Source: Torreya grandis (taxonomy: Eukaryota; Streptophyta; Pinopsida; Cupressales; Taxaceae). From it: DNA of 64,000 bases. A program made the position numbers and the translations under genes. Positions 12,661-25,778 of the stretch are shown here, in pieces; position 1 is the stretch's first letter; each line of letters begins with the position of its first letter. The stretch lies in NCBI GenBank assembly GCA_037957365.1, contig JARHVA010001189.1, positions 2,889,501-2,953,500 on the forward strand, given 5' to 3'. The notes below the pieces were generated by a model, which saw only the letters and a list, made by a program, of their open reading frames with translations, did not search any database and was not told where the DNA came from.

Positions 12661-14366
12661 CAACTCTATTCGTCCATAATGATGAATTTTTAACCAATTA
12701 CCATAAATGACTTAGGCATTTATTGGTCTGAATCCTTCCTACCCAATATCCCATTTGAACCCTAGTGTCCCTAAAAATTTCTTAGGCTTCATTTGGATGT
12801 CTAAATTTGTCCTACCCATCAATTTTCTATAATTCACTCAATTTAAAATAAAAATACTCAAAATTTTGAATTTTTTAGTTACTACATTGCACTTGTTATG
12901 GCTACTATGCATCTCCCCATCTCAGTTGTCATCTCCTCACCATCCTGGCTCTCTAGGCTCTCACTAGGTCTATCAAAGCTCTATTTTCTTAGAATATTAA
13001 AAATACCACATGAATTATTTTCACCCTATTTATATTTACTATTCCAAAATTATTTACCCTTCAAATTTTTACCATCATATTTCTTATTCTGATCATATCT
13101 TTGTCTCTACTAACTCTTTTTCTAAATAGTAAAATGTTCTAAAATCTTGACATCATAGAGAATGTTTTTAACTATTATATGTCCATGTTGCAAAAAAATG
13201 ATTTTTCTCTCTTTTTTATAATCTCTATAGGTTCACTTAATGTTCCTCACATTGGACACCTTCACATTTCTTGCATATACTTATTTATATACAACACTAA
13301 GGTAAGTAAATGTATATGTTTTTCAATTCCACCTTTTCATTTATCTTATTTACTTCTTACTGCACTTTATTCAGATTCATCATTATGTGTTGCTATGTTC
13401 TTTTCCCAAAGCACCATCCCATGTTACACCTATGTGACACATGATGAACTTCAAGTGGGGAATATGTATACACATAAAATTTTCAGAATTTATCAATTAT
13501 TGATGATTTTTATCTTGCAATAACCTATCAACTCTCAATCTCTCTAAGTACACACCTTAGAGGGTGTATTAAGAAAGGGGTGGGCAGACCATTGAGGTTT
13601 CATAAGATTTTTGTCCCTTATTACCACTTGTTATCAATCTAACCATCTCATAAAAACATTCCCTTAATCTTTTCCTCCTATTTTTCACTCTCCTCTAATC
13701 ATTTACCACATTCATTACCCCTTCCCTAACCTAAAATGCTTTTTGAAAGTTTACATTACATAGTCGGCCCCATTGATCTTATACTCTTATTGATAAAATT
13801 TATTAGGGTCTAGATCAGTTTTTGGATGACCTAGTCCATTACCTAATTTATTTTTCTTAATAACAATAATATGTCAACTGGGTCAACTTTGTCAGCCTAA
13901 ACTTTCAAAAAGGATTAGGGTTAGATCTATTTGTATAAATGCATCCACTTTTCCATTTCTAAGAGAAGAGAAGAAGAAGTAAGATATATAGTGCATCTAA
14001 TTGTCCACCATTATACTTGAGGAGCAAGATTAAGGTTTCATAATTTATTTAGAGATATAGATCTTATATTGTGAAGAAGTCTTTTGGATGCATTAATATG
14101 TTGTTTATCCTTAAGTTGATTTATCCTTATCATCCTTACATACCATAATAACCTCTTGTAATGCACCTTGGCCAAAGAAGAGATTGACGATCGGTGGGTT
14201 CATCTTCAAAGGTAAGTATTCCTAATTTTATTCTTCCTTTGTAAGAGTAGATAGATATGAATTTGTACTTCTCTCCCATACATTACGATTCCATATACAT
14301 TAATGTGAGTATATGTCTTCTATGCATGTTTACTTTTCATTTTTATTACCCCCACTTTGTAGCACA
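12661..14366 (+). repeat. Possible 3' part of a plus-strand gypsy LTR
   Basis: A TATAAATGCATCCACTTTT box near 13935 resembles the TATA context of the LTR at 15726-21108 (TATATAAGCAACCACTTTT). The segment ends just before TTTGGTGAGCAC at 14367, which looks like a primer-binding site. No partner LTR of the same sequence was found and no left edge can be set. Parts of 12661-13900 have no assignable content. Short open frames at 12898-13092 and 13179-13523 have no recognisable motif and were not called as genes. Confidence 0.35.
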
Positions 14367-14378
14367 AGATTTGGTGAG
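14367..14378 (+). other. Primer-binding-site-like motif TTTGGTGA
   Basis: TTTGGTGAGCAC follows a possible LTR end. The same TTTGGTGA start is found at 21109 before a gypsy gag fragment and, as TTTTGGTGA, near 25778. The matching tRNA was not identified. Confidence 0.4.
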
Positions 14379-14657
14379 CACTAGCTTAGAATTTTACTTT
14401 ACTTATTATTAGTTTAGTGAATATGAAAACATAGAACATAGTTAGGGTTATTACACAGTTTTTCTTGACTAGAGGCTTTAGAACCCTTTTGAGTGATATT
14501 ATTGTGGTAAGATATCCCTTATTTAGGTGTAGTAGATCCATCTTGGTCATGACCTAAAATATATAATATATCCATAATCAAAAGTGTAAGTAAGATTTAT
14601 CTTCTTCAAGCTAGGATTGATTTATAGATCTATTGCATTTCCCATTACATACACATT

Positions 14658-15460
14658 ATGCATGAAGAAGATGATGAGTATCCTCAGGTAAGTCTTGATG
14701 ATCCCCTTCAACAAACTACATGGGTTAAATATTTTCTACATATAGATAGTGATGATGAATTTCCAAGGAAGTTAGATCATAGTAATGAAGAAGTTTATAT
14801 AATTCTACTTGCCAAAGAAGAAGTTCATGAGTATGACAACCAAGAAGAATGTGATGATCTATGGTAGTAGTACCATGCCATTATGTAAGAGTTTGAACAA
14901 GTAAGATAACCTAGTCTTCTCAAATGAAACACGAGCTTGGTGATAGGGTCAATGGTGAACCTAATAAGCCTAAAGAAGAGTGTAAAATCCCTATCAAACA
15001 TAAGGTAGCCTTAGAAGAATGCAATCAGGTCAAAGTAGAAGTTTGTGTGATTAAGGAGTAACATAGGCCTCAATCTAATCTTGAGTAACTTGTGGACATG
15101 TTTGGCCAGCAAGGAGGCAATTTTTATGCATCTAGACATCAAACACATCATATTATAAATGAAGGTGAAGTTGAGAAGATTTTTATGACTCCTAATAAGC
15201 AAATTGTGAAGCATCAAATGAGCATGAAAGATATAAAATAGGTTATAATGTCAAGTAGACCTCAAAGAGAGATAAAATGACCATTTAAAGGAGTCTCAAG
15301 TGATGCAATTATAGATAGTATAGGTCTCATGAGTGGTAAGTCATTTGATCACCTTCACAAGAAATTTTTATTTGACAAACATCCATCATATGGTGATTTT
15401 TTTTCATGGAGTAGCTATGACTCTATGCACATTATTTTTGATCTGGGTTGAAGTAAGAGG
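14658..15460 (+). pseudogene. Post-protease gypsy protein region ('X'), fragment
   Basis: A 69-codon acidic open frame (14658-14867) continues through stops and frameshifts to about 15460. It parallels the region after the protease in the minus-strand element at 31.15-31.99 kb. Shared features include an acidic block ending VHEYDNQEECDDLW here against VHEHESHEEEDNL there, and a C-terminal block GKSFDHLHK, FDK, SW and IFD against GKSFEHRHK, VDK, SW and IFD. No gag or protease was seen upstream, so most of the coding part is deleted. About 265 bp separate its end from the LTR at 15726, close to the ~300 bp in the other element. Function unknown. The homology between the two copies is seen directly. 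Confidence 0.6.
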
Positions 15461-15725
15461 AACTATTTCATCACCTCAAACATGTTTTAAGGTCTATACA
15501 TAATAGGTTATATGTGTTTTTTAAAGTATTTCACGTGTGGTTTTTTATAAATGCCTTTGGAATAGTGTGTTTGTTTCTTGTTGTGCAGTTTGGTGTGAGT
15601 TTGAAGTCTTTATAAGGCATGTCAGTTTTACTTTGTAGCATAAGGTTGAATCCATTTACTAATGGGATGATAAGTCCATTGATTCATTAGCATTAAAAGT
15701 ATGTTTCCCATGTGAATCACCATTT
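15461..15725 (+). other. Internal 3' end before the LTR
   Basis: Noncoding spacer between the X remnant and the LTR. It ends GAATCACCATTT before TGTTGAC, paralleling AAATCACCAAAAA before TGTTAAC on the minus strand of the 26.8-38.9 kb element. Confidence 0.45.
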
Positions 15726-18700
15726 TGTTGACAAAATTTCAACATCAAGTCAAAATTTGGTCAACCCCTATAGGTTGAAACTTTTCATGGTATTATCAAA
15801 AATTATATGTGGTATTGTCATGGTCTTAAATGGTCCTAAATTTTATTCATGTGGTTATATTTACCCTTATCTAGCCTTGTCCAAAGTTTGATCTCATGTG
15901 TATTTATCTAGTATTAGGGGTGATTTATGAGGTCTTAGTGTTGTCAAATGTGGTAAAAAGTTTTACATGGTTTAGAGTCACTATAAAGAGTTATTAATGT
16001 GTATTAAAGGTCATATTATCATGTGTTAACCTTTTATTATGTTCTTATGTCCTAAAATACCATTTTGGTCACTTTTTAGCCTATTTGGAGGGGTTGTATG
16101 TACCATATTTAGGGAAAAACATTTAAATAAGGTTTAAAAATGTAAATAATGTCATATAATGTTTAGTTATGGTCAGAGATTGATAAAATATATAGTTTAA
16201 CACCTAAACTAAGCAAACTACCTCTTTATAAGCACTTTTGGGCACTTGTACATCCTTGAAAGATCTACTTGAAGGTAAAAATGGTTCTATAGTGTTCCTT
16301 AGTATTCAAAAAGTAATATTACATCTTTGGATCAAGTTTTATGTCATAAATATTCTTAAAACAATTTCTTTCCTCCATCATTTCCTTCATCAAGTCAAAA
16401 AGGCAAAATTCAAGTGGAGAGTATAGGCAGGAAAGAGAGAGTTAAGAGATGAAACTTTGTCAATTTTTAAGGGTCATAATATGATTTAAATTATTAGAAT
16501 TTTTTTAAAGATTCATGTAACCTAATTTATGAACAATTTCTAAAAGTGACAGTAGGTCATTATGCCTTGTCACTCCAAGCAGGGTTTGATTTTGCTCCTA
16601 TTTCTCCACTTTAGAATTTGATGGAGAAGAATGGGTTTGAAATATGTTTTAAAATGTAAAATATATTTTCTAAATGGAAATTTAATCAACCAATTAAAAT
16701 CCATGAAGTGTCTTCAATAAGAGGGAAAATGCCTTAAGTGTGTGGGCATATCATCCTATTATAAGTCTATTTTGTTTTATCTGAGGTGTCTATTAATTTT
16801 AAGGGTTTATAGTACTAAATTTATCATATAAAACCTAATAAATCTCCCATGATTCATATTTTCTATATATTAATATGGATCCTTATTTATAGCCTTTCAA
16901 TACATGTCATATTTCTTACTCTAAGAAGCATAATATAGCCTATCAATAGCCCTCTACATGCCTGAACATCTATGTTGGCCTAAGTGGAAATAAGATACTA
17001 ATGTAACATGATAATAAAACTATTAATTTTTTTAATAAATTAATAAAGGATCATAAATATTAATGTACCCTCTAATGAGGGTTTTAGACATGTTTCATTC
17101 ACCTACAGGTCTATAGACTTGTAGGTGAGTATCCATTAAGTATAAGGTTTCATCTTGAAGTATCCAAGCCATGAATAATGGTGACATAGAGTCCTAAGAA
17201 CTTTTATAACCTTTATATACTTTTAAAGGCATGAATGGACTCATGAAATATAACTCTCATACACATAATTTGCATATAAGTTGACTATATATATAGTCCA
17301 TACATGTGAATGGACAAACTTGAAGTGACATGATGTTTGGGAAAATGATCCACAATCCTATTAAGATAGTGATAAATAAATGAGATAAAAAGTTGAAAAT
17401 GTTAAAGTATAAAAGTTTTGAAAGGCTCAAGAAGTTATCTTAGCAACTTGTGCAAGCAAATAGAGACCTACAAAGCCTAGACCTATAGGTCCTCTTTTAG
17501 ACTAAAAGATAATAAGCATAAAAAAAAAGAAGTTGATGTATGACTCAATATAGATGAAAAGATAAGACAAGTAAAAAAACATTTAAATACCCTAAACCAT
17601 TTTTAAGTCAAGATATGGTTAGAAGACAAAGTTCACAAGCATTAGTATATATACACAGATCTGTGTACAAAAATAAGAAGGCAAAAGGTTGAAAATGTCA
17701 TGAAGTAACTAGTAAACTTTGTGAGATAGTAAGAATGAAAATTCAATAAGTTTTGGATATATTCAAGTCCATGATAGGGTTGATACGGTTAACTTCCAAA
17801 CCTTATGCTCATACTTTTCTGATAGCCACCTATAACCACCTTTTGAGGAGGTTGTCTTGAATAGTGGTGTTGGTGAAGTATAGAGTTTCAAGACATTGAG
17901 AAGGTACTAAAATATTAATAACATGACAAGAGTTATTTAATAGGTTTAATGTTTGGAAGAGTGAATACCTTAAACCCTTAAATATAGTTAGACTTCTCTA
18001 TGAGCACCTAAAGGCTATAGTCAAGAGTAGGCCAATTTCAACTTAAAGAGAAGGAAGAATACATGAAAAGAATTAGGGTTTAACTTAGAATAATGGATAT
18101 GTATGTTATAAAAAAATTTGAGGGTAGTGATACCTAAATAAGGTATAGAATAAAATTATTAAACAAAGCTCAATCTAACCCTACAGTTCATGAACACCTC
18201 CAGGTTGGTAATAGGAACATACTAGTTTAAGGCCTAAAGAAAGGGTAAAGTGTGTAAAAGGAGAATTGAAGCCTGATTAGGATTAAAAAATAAGTTAAAT
18301 AAGTCATTGATTCTATATTTTACACAAAGGAAATAAAATATAAGGATGGTTGTACATAAGACTTATATCAACCATGCCTACATAGTCGGATTACAATCTA
18401 CAAGACTACCTAAGTTCATAAGAAGTTTTTGCATGTTTAGAGAGGAGTAAAGGTCTATGGAAGGTATGAGGAAATTAATTACATTAAAAATTGTTTCATA
18501 TAGTCATAAATATATTATTTATATCCTCATACCTAATGACACATAATAGAATGAAGACAAGACTCTATTCATGCCTAACAAGCTTAATACCATGCACAAA
18601 CCATAAAGTATAGTCTTGAAAAAGTGATTTTTTGGAAGTAAAGGGATGTATTTAAGGTTTTTATAAGTTAATATATGTGGTATATACCTCCAAGGCTCAT

Positions 18701-19085
18701 AAAAAATACGATAAAATCAATAAAACACCAATTTTAGCCTTAAGACCTTCGAGTTCCTCTCATGCAAGATTGCACTTCAAATAAGAGTTTCTCTTACTTG
18801 GTGAGGACATGATATTGTAAATGGAGATTTGTGGTTTTAATATATGGTATTAAGGTCTCCAAAATTCATGATTATTTCATAATTTGTTTATTTATATCTA
18901 TTACCTTCATGAACAAAGGCTAAGAGCTCAAACCCCTCTCTAATGGCTTATTTGCAACCTGAACGACTTCATCTTTCACTCAAAACTTTCATGAGGTTTT
19001 ACATGGGACCTAGTGGAATTTGGACATGATGTAGGGGTCCCATAAATAAAATATTATGTAATTAGGAGAGAGAAAGAGGATTTTT

Positions 19086-19140
19086 ATTTATGAATAATCC
19101 TTAAGAACCCAAGCCATTATAAGCCCTCCTAAGACCCTAG
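19086..19140 (+). repeat. Shared LTR module, LTR C copy
   Basis: A segment reading TATGAATAATCC, TTAAGAACC and AAGCCCTCCTAAGACCCTAG in order. It corresponds to minus-strand segments in LTR A, LTR B and the debris near 39.35 kb, in the same sense relative to each LTR's transcription. Confidence 0.5.
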
Positions 19141-20329
19141 TCATGACTAGTTAAGAGAAATGGAATTATACATCACATGAAATGACCTAGTTTGACTCTA
19201 TAATCTCATGTAAATTTTTTAGGACTCCAATTGGATTCTCCATGAGTATTTTTTTATACGTTTAGTTGTATAGACTATAGTAAATGCACTATTTTCCCGA
19301 ATTTTTGGTGTTTTGTAGGGGTTTTGAGCAAAGGAGAAATTTAAAACCATTGCATTAGGTCACCTGATATGTATTTCATCCTTTAAATATAAAAATATTC
19401 ATAATAGATCTTGTAAATGATCAGATAGATCTCATTTTATAAGGTAGTCTTAAATAGGCCTAAAATGAGACTAGGTTTCAAGGCCATTTCATGGTTCTCA
19501 CACTTCCACAGGGTCATAAAATAAAAATTTAAATAGAGGTTATTTAAATGATAATTAAAGTGAATAAAATTATTTTAAATGATTTCACACATTTGGGAGA
19601 GGTCTGGAGTAGAAAAATAGGGTTCTAGGCAAGGAAGCCTAATTAAGGAAAGAGAAAGGCTTAAAAAAGGCACTTCCACTCACTCTCAAGATATAAAAAT
19701 TGTTATGTAGTTGTAAATCCATATTGCATCCTCAAATATTCCATTATTTTATTATTACCATACTTACACTTCCCTACACAAGGAGGTTTATAAGTTTGTA
19801 AGGCTATAAGGAAAATATGCCTAATGAAAGCTTGAGGAGAAAAATTGAGTCTTCAGAGTTGTTTCAAGAAGAAAAATGGATTTTTTTCAGGTATGATAAG
19901 ATATTTTAAGACCATAAATGGATATAGAGTGACTTGGAGAAGATGACATCAAGTTTTGAACCACATGGACAAAGCTAGAAATGAAGAGTTTCAAGACATC
20001 TAGATATATGAATGATGAAATGTCAGATTAGAGGAGTTTATAAGTGTAATTAAGGTGTCAAATGATAGGGTATGAAGTAATTAATGGATAATTTATCATT
20101 TATAAGTCCATTTTTCACTCTTCTTATGCAAGGAAGGGTAGTTTTCAAGAAAATGATCAAGGTGTCAAGCCAAGTTCTAACTCCTATGCCACTTGGAGGA
20201 TGGAGTATCTTCAAAGGAGAGACACATATATTTGAAAGTATATTTAGACTATTTAATAAATATTAATTATTTATAAATCTCAAATGGACACCCTTTAATC
20301 TCCTTCTCATATTCCCCTCTCTCTTCCCA

Positions 20330-20345
20330 ATTCTTTATATAAGCA
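20330..20345 (+). promoter_or_regulatory. Putative TATA box of LTR C
   Basis: TTTATATAAGCAACC, followed by CACTTTTGCC and an ATATGGTATG block, parallels the TATAAATG region of LTR B. Its distance to the LTR end is about 770 bp. Assignment rests on position and this similarity. Confidence 0.45.
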
Positions 20346-21108
20346 ACCACTTTTGCCCTTGTAATATATCCACATATGGTATGTTTAAGCCCTACTCATT
20401 TGAGTATTGATTTTGACTTTGAATAAAATATTTAAATCTGGTTTTAAGTTCTTAACTTCTTTTATAAGTGTGTGAATTAGTTCATGGTTGAATGGTAAGT
20501 GATAATTATCTCTCATTATGTTCATCTCACTCTCTCATGATTTGTGCAAGTAATATGCCTTTTAACAACCCACATGAAGTGAAGTTAGTTGTTTTTATGT
20601 GTTCTTAAGTGTAATTAAGAGTGATAATGTATATAATCAAGCATTATATTCATATACCTTGATAAATACATGACATCTTACCTTTATGTTGAAACACTTT
20701 TGTTAGAATTACCTTGGGTGTTGAGATCAGTTTTATAAATTGCCCTTTCTTATTGAAAGTTTAGGTAGTCTTATGGAGTTAATATTGGTGCATAAACTCT
20801 ATTATATTATTTTAAATTCCTTCTATCCATTTTATTTAAAATTATGTTTATTAGTATTTAGTTGTAGGTGTGGTGAAATAGAGCTAGCTCTTTAATCTAG
20901 AGACTCATCTCTCCCATAGGTCACCCATAATTTGAGAGATGTTTTCATGTTACATAAAATTTAAGTAGGATATATTGGATCTCCTTTAGGGTGAATATTT
21001 TATTGATAATAGTTTTGGCATGTCTGGTTAGACTCATAGTCCAAGAAGTTGTCAAAGGTATGTGTTGACCTTGGTAAATTTGAAGCTGTAAAGCTTCCTT
21101 CATACAAC

Positions 21109-21120
21109 ATTTGGTGACTC
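21109..21120 (+). other. Primer-binding-site-like motif after LTR C
   Basis: TTTGGTGACTCTAACA directly follows ...TACAACA and precedes the gag remnant by about 220 bp, the normal place for a primer site. It shares TTTGGTGA with 14367. tRNA not assigned. Confidence 0.5.
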
Positions 21121-21329
21121 TAACACTCATTGGATCTTGGTTGTACATTAGTTCTTCATTTTCATGCCTAAATTAAACATAATATATTATATTTAAGGTA
21201 TTACATTTTAATTTTTAGAGTTACCCTATTATTCTCTTAGAGTAAAGATGTTTGTTAATACCCACCCATACTCCAAAAAGTCTTTGGCTATTCACTTACC
21301 TATTAAGAGACTTTTCTTGGGTCTAGTTT

Positions 21330-21745
21330 TCAAGATGGTAGCCCCAAGAAACCTACCCTTTGTTTCCTTTAATGGACACAAAAATTTATCACTATAATGA
21401 CATCCCTATGTCATCCCTCAAAAGTGTGCCTTTATATACGAGATAAGCTACCACTACTCCTATTGAACACATAAGGAACATTAATTTTTTTCAAAATAAA
21501 TAACATCACTGAAGAGTACATTGATATCAAACTAATGGCTATTTATTTAAAGGAAAGGCACTCAATTGGTATGTCACTTTGGCTCCCAAATCTATCACTA
21601 CATGGATGAATTGGGTGATGCTTTGAGAAGGATATTTGAAGATAAATTTGGCCACTTGTCTTTGACTGAGTAGCTGAATATAATAAAGAGAGCACCATGA
21701 GAGGCAATTCAAGACTTCAAAACAAGATTCCAAAATATCACCACA
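21330..21745 (+). pseudogene. gag: Ty3/gypsy gag fragment
   Basis: N-terminal capsid region of a gypsy gag, in three frames joined by frameshifts. Recognisable pieces are DIPMSSLKSVPLYTR, TTTPIEHIRNI, NNITEEYIDIKLMAI, GKALNWYVTLAPKSITTW and LGDALRRIFEDKFGHLSL, ending EAIQDFKTRFQ. The layout matches the Retrotrans_gag fold and parallels the minus-strand gag at 33.4-34.3 kb (NIKDISKFCSFHNV, GKSLDWYMSLP, SPKETIHDFNEIFQ). It breaks off abruptly at 21745, where a second piece of LTR C begins, so the rest of gag and all of pol are deleted. It follows the primer-site-like motif, so it belongs to the element whose 5' LTR is 15726-21108. Confidence 0.8.
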
Positions 21746-22051
21746 AATTATCCTTAGGTATTGAGAGTAGTTTTGTAAATTTTCCCTTTCTTAGTTCAAG
21801 TTCAGGTAGTCTTGTGGAGTTAATCTTGGTGCATCACTTCTATTCAATTAGTGTTAATCCTTTCTATCCCTTTTCTTTCAAAGTAAGTAGATTAGTAATT
21901 TATTGTAGGTGTGGTGAAAGATATATATCTCTTCAATCTATAGATTCATGTCTCCCATAAGTCACCCAAAAATTGAGAGTTGTTTCTATGTTACATCAAA
22001 TTGAATAAGGTTGGAATAGACCTCTTTTAGGGTGCAAATTTGATTGATAAC
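21746..22051 (+). repeat. LTR C 3' fragment, second copy
   Basis: This segment aligns with 20707-21011 in the same orientation, with shared blocks such as GTAGGTGTGGTGAAA, TCATGTCTCCCATAAGTCACCC (one or two changes) and TTTTAGGGTG. It is fused directly to truncated gag on the left and stops matching at 22051, before the LTR end. This looks like the 3' LTR of the same element after a large deletion. Confidence 0.75.
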
Positions 22052-23239
22052 AAGTAGTTCAGATCACCTAGATTTTAGACTAGGAAAACATTAACACCTA
22101 GATTGGGACACTATCACCATAAGGATCTATTGTCCAATATTATCTAGTAGCACTAGATTTAGGACATTCCATATTGACTATATTAGTACACTATGTATAG
22201 TATATATTTGCATAGATATAGTCATGGGTTTGACAATTATGTTTAAATTTTTATTAGAGATATTATTTACAACTGAGTTTCATACTAGTTGCTTAGATTT
22301 AGGGGTATAATGCATGGAATGATCATTCCCATATTCAGTTCAGTTACATAGTTTCAATTATTACATACTTAGTCTAGATTTAGTATACTTAGATACTAGA
22401 TTGGTGGCATGTGCATGTCACATAGTTTCCATATACTCAATTACACATAGATTGATTAGATGGAATGACAAACTCCATGTCATTCTATATGCTATATACA
22501 CTTTTTATCACATTATAAGTTGTCACTAGATTCATGCCTTACTCCAATTATAGTGGTTGGCATTCTCAAGTGGCCCAGAAATACTTAATGTACTCGAGTG
22601 GTCATGGCAGTTTACAAACATAGTTAGATTTAATTAGTTATATACTTTCATAACTTTGTGTAGTTCAATTATAAATGCATCTAATTCACATGGGTGGGAA
22701 ATGATGGATTCATAATCTACTTAAGTTCTTGAGCCACCCACATGAGAGAGTTAGACACACTTAAAGTCTTACCCAAGTTATTTAAAAATTGGGATCCATC
22801 GAGTAGGGGTGGGTAATGATGGATTAAAAACTAAATTGAGTTCTTGAGCCACCCATATGAGGATTGAAAAAGTTATCAACTCAGTCCAATTTATTCAATG
22901 ATATGATCACTATGTACAATCATAAACATATAGGTTTTCATTAGGTTCATACATTAGTTTACATACCCAATGAGGTGTATTAATTGATTTCCTCTCTGTT
23001 TACTCAACTTTACTTAGTTTCTTTATTTTAGCATAGTCTTTTACTTTTTATCATCTCTTAAGTAAGGACTAATTTTTGCATATTTAATTGCAAGTGATTA
23101 CCTTGGATCATGTTTCACATACACAAACCTTGATTCACATAATTAAACTCATCTACATGAGTTTCACTTTCAAGGTAAGTCTATGTACTCTTCTTTTTTG
23201 TTTATACTAGTCATTTCACTTTGATACATTTACTGCATA
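22052..23239. other. Unassigned debris with a small tandem duplication
   Basis: Repeated phrases such as CACTAGATTTAGGAC and TTAGATTTAG occur and no coding frame is supported. The stretch ends at a G tract that looks like a polypurine site, so it may be the 3' noncoding part of another element. Confidence 0.4.
22691..22862. repeat. Tandem duplication, ~55-bp units 116 bp apart
   Basis: GGGTGGGAAATGATGGATT...GTTCTTGAGCCACCCACATGAG at 22691-22746 is repeated as GGGTGGGTAATGATGG...GAGCCACCCATATGAG at 22806-22862. The two ends of each unit (CATGGGTGG and CCACCCACATG) are inverted complements, so each unit could fold as a stem. Confidence 0.8.
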
Positions 23240-23252
23240 AAGGGGGGGGGAA
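23240..23252 (+). other. Polypurine-tract-like site
   Basis: AAGGGGGGGGGAA stands directly before TGTAATCATC. Nine consecutive Gs are exceptional in this AT-rich window, and the TG that follows fits an LTR start. Confidence 0.5.
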
Positions 23253-25778
23253 TGTAATCATCTAAGAGTGGTAATTGGATGATAAAAGTGTCACTTGAGT
23301 TACCCTATTCCTAACATAGACCTAGACCTATCTTATAACCTTTGACACACTTTTTTAGTCATTATGTAGACCACAAATAGTTACAATCAGCCAAAACATA
23401 ATCCTAAGATAGTTTTCTTAGATCCCAACCCAACTTGCCTAGTTGTCTTCTAGGTGGAAATTAGTGCCACATTTGGGACACTACAGTCACATGAAACTAA
23501 TGTCCCTAATTAGGTGATACTTTATTTATCCCTAACTCTTTTTAATGGATACTTTTTCAAATATGTACCCCTCCTAAGGTCAACCTAAGCATATTTTATT
23601 ATCTGCACAAGATACAAATATCTATAAATGCAAGTCCATTTGACCCTTATTCACTTGATGGAAAATAGATGGAAAATTTATTCAAACAAAAGACAAGTTG
23701 ACAAAAATTAAGGTTTTTGAAACCTATTCTAGCCTACTTCTATATACTACTATCTACAACAACCCTCAACCTATATTTAAAAGATTTCAAAGATTAAGCA
23801 CATTCAAGACATACAAGTCCACTCTCATTCTCATATTCACTTACACTTGCATAAAACACTAGGTGGGAGAACTACATTGAGCGTGATCCCTCTTCAGAGT
23901 ATTGGTACGTAGGCAACCCTCTTCACAATATGGGTAATGAGGATGTTTAACCTATCCTACTAATGAACACACAATCATTACTCATATCATACTTGTAAGA
24001 AGGATTAGGGTTTGCATACTATATCAAGTTTTCTAGGCACAATATAGAGTTTTATATTTTGTGCACATAGTAATAAGACCTAAAAACATAAGCATTTGTG
24101 CTCCTAAAAAATGTAAATAATCTTGCAAAGAGGATACTAGTGACACTTTGAGGACACTACACTAACATGGTACTACTATCTAGGTGGGGTGCTATTGTCT
24201 AGTGAGAAAGTAGATCTTATAATCCTATTGATGACACTCAAAATTATCCAAAACTCAGTTTTTAAAACCTAGATCATCTATGATAATCACTTTATAGAGA
24301 AGTCTCTATTTAACCATATTTATCAATAGTTTTATAAAATTAAAAGAATTCAAAATCCATAACAAATTAGTGCTTAATTATTGAATATTATTTGAGTGGT
24401 TTAGACATCTTAGATCTTTAACCAAATATAGAAATTACATGTGTAAAACCCTAAAAGGTAAAATCAATGTATCACCTCAATCTTTTACACTTGGAAAACT
24501 TAGACCCTAGTTGTTCCTCTTATTTATACATATACCTTGGTTCTGTAAGCCTTATATCTACTCTATCTTGTGCCCCTTAGCCTATCTCTTATTCTAACCA
24601 ACCTTATATTGATGACACATACATCTCATCTTTCAAAAAATTCATAAAATGTACTTATCTTATACCTCTACAAGTTTTGAGCCTATGCCTACTCTCATTC
24701 TCCCTATACACTAATGTCTAGGATAGACAATAGTGTTGATGTTACTGTCTTGGCATGACACAAGTGTCTAATGCCCTAAAGTCATGAAATTTATAAATGA
24801 AACATATTATAATAGTTGGCCTAAGTACTTTAATGTGAGTTATCTCTTGATAGGATTGGTATAAATACAATATCAACCCTCATTCATTCCTCACCCAAAA
24901 ATAAAACCAAAAGAGTACTCAAGAATCACTTAAAAATAACTTAAGTTACCAAAAGCTTTTGTATTTTACCTTATTTTGATATCAGTTAAAGGAATAACCT
25001 AACTACAGGTTTAAAGTACTAAAGGAGTAGTCATAAGGTCATATTTTCTACGTTACAAGCTAGGTCATTATTGTACTTACTTTACATACATTACATGATT
25101 CACACACAAGCCAAACATAAGGGAGAACTATATGAGTTTGAGTCCCTCTTATAGAGTATTGGATATATAGGTAATGCCCTTTGATAGTGGGGTCATTATG
25201 GGTCAGCTAGACATTGTGTGTCCACTAACCCATTTTTTTCCAAGGTCACATTGAAAATAGGAACCTAGGGTTTTTACATTTACCAAGAGTGACAATCCAC
25301 GACCTAGATTTGAATGCACCAGATCAAAGGTGAAGCCAAACCTATAATTATCAATATAGTCACATCTTATTTTATTAAGTATTATATACAAGACACTAAT
25401 ATCAAACTTAGACACTAGCATTGATGCAACTATCCTAGGATGATACAAGTTTCTAGAGAGCTAAAGTACTAGATCTAAAATATAATGACTAGTCTAAAAT
25501 TATCTTTCTACATGATTTATTTATATACCAAATCTATACCTACATTAGCATCAAAACTAGCTAAGTACTATGTTTTATGTCATTTCTATATTTATCATAT
25601 TTATAATTTCTATTAATAGCCTATCTTAGTTGAATAAATTTAGCATATGGTACATCTAAGTTTAGAATATTAATTATCCTATTGTAGATCTTATATTCAC
25701 CTGTGTGCCCTATCATTTCTATATTCTTAACTCTTTTTACCCAATTAGGATTCCACAATCTAAATTAGGGTTAAAATT
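23253..25778 (+). repeat. Possible LTR D with internal repeats
   Basis: Bounded on the left by the G tract and on the right by TTTTGGTGAACTTG, which resembles a primer site. Internal repeat pairs are 23876-23945 with 25119-25190 (GGGAGAACTA, GAGTATTGG and TAGGYAAYSC blocks) and 24700-24790 with 25390-25470 (ACACTAG/ATAGTGTTGATG and ATGAYACAAG blocks). The spacing differs between the pairs, so the copies have diverged by indels. GGTACGTAGGCAACC at 23903 resembles GCTATGTAGGCAGC in the 3' part of the tandem array. No second LTR partner was found. Confidence 0.35.

Larger units (their letters stand above)
15726..21108 (+). repeat. LTR C, ~5.4-kb gypsy LTR related to LTR B
   Basis: The start TGTTGACAAAATTTC and the following GTCAAA...GGTCAAC resemble the LTR B start (TGTTAACTAATTTGACC on the minus strand). 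The end TACAACA is followed by TTTGGTGACTC, a primer-site-like motif, and then gypsy gag. Two internal landmarks occur in the same order as in LTR B: the shared module at 19086-19140 and a TATA region near 20335. Bases 20707-21011 recur at 21746-22051. No coding frame is supported. Because X lies upstream and gag downstream, this LTR seems shared by two internal regions. Confidence 0.55.

Noticed and set aside
13179..13523. 114-codon open frame
   Set aside because: The composition is that of AT-rich noncoding DNA, no motif is present, and the frame lies in probable LTR sequence.
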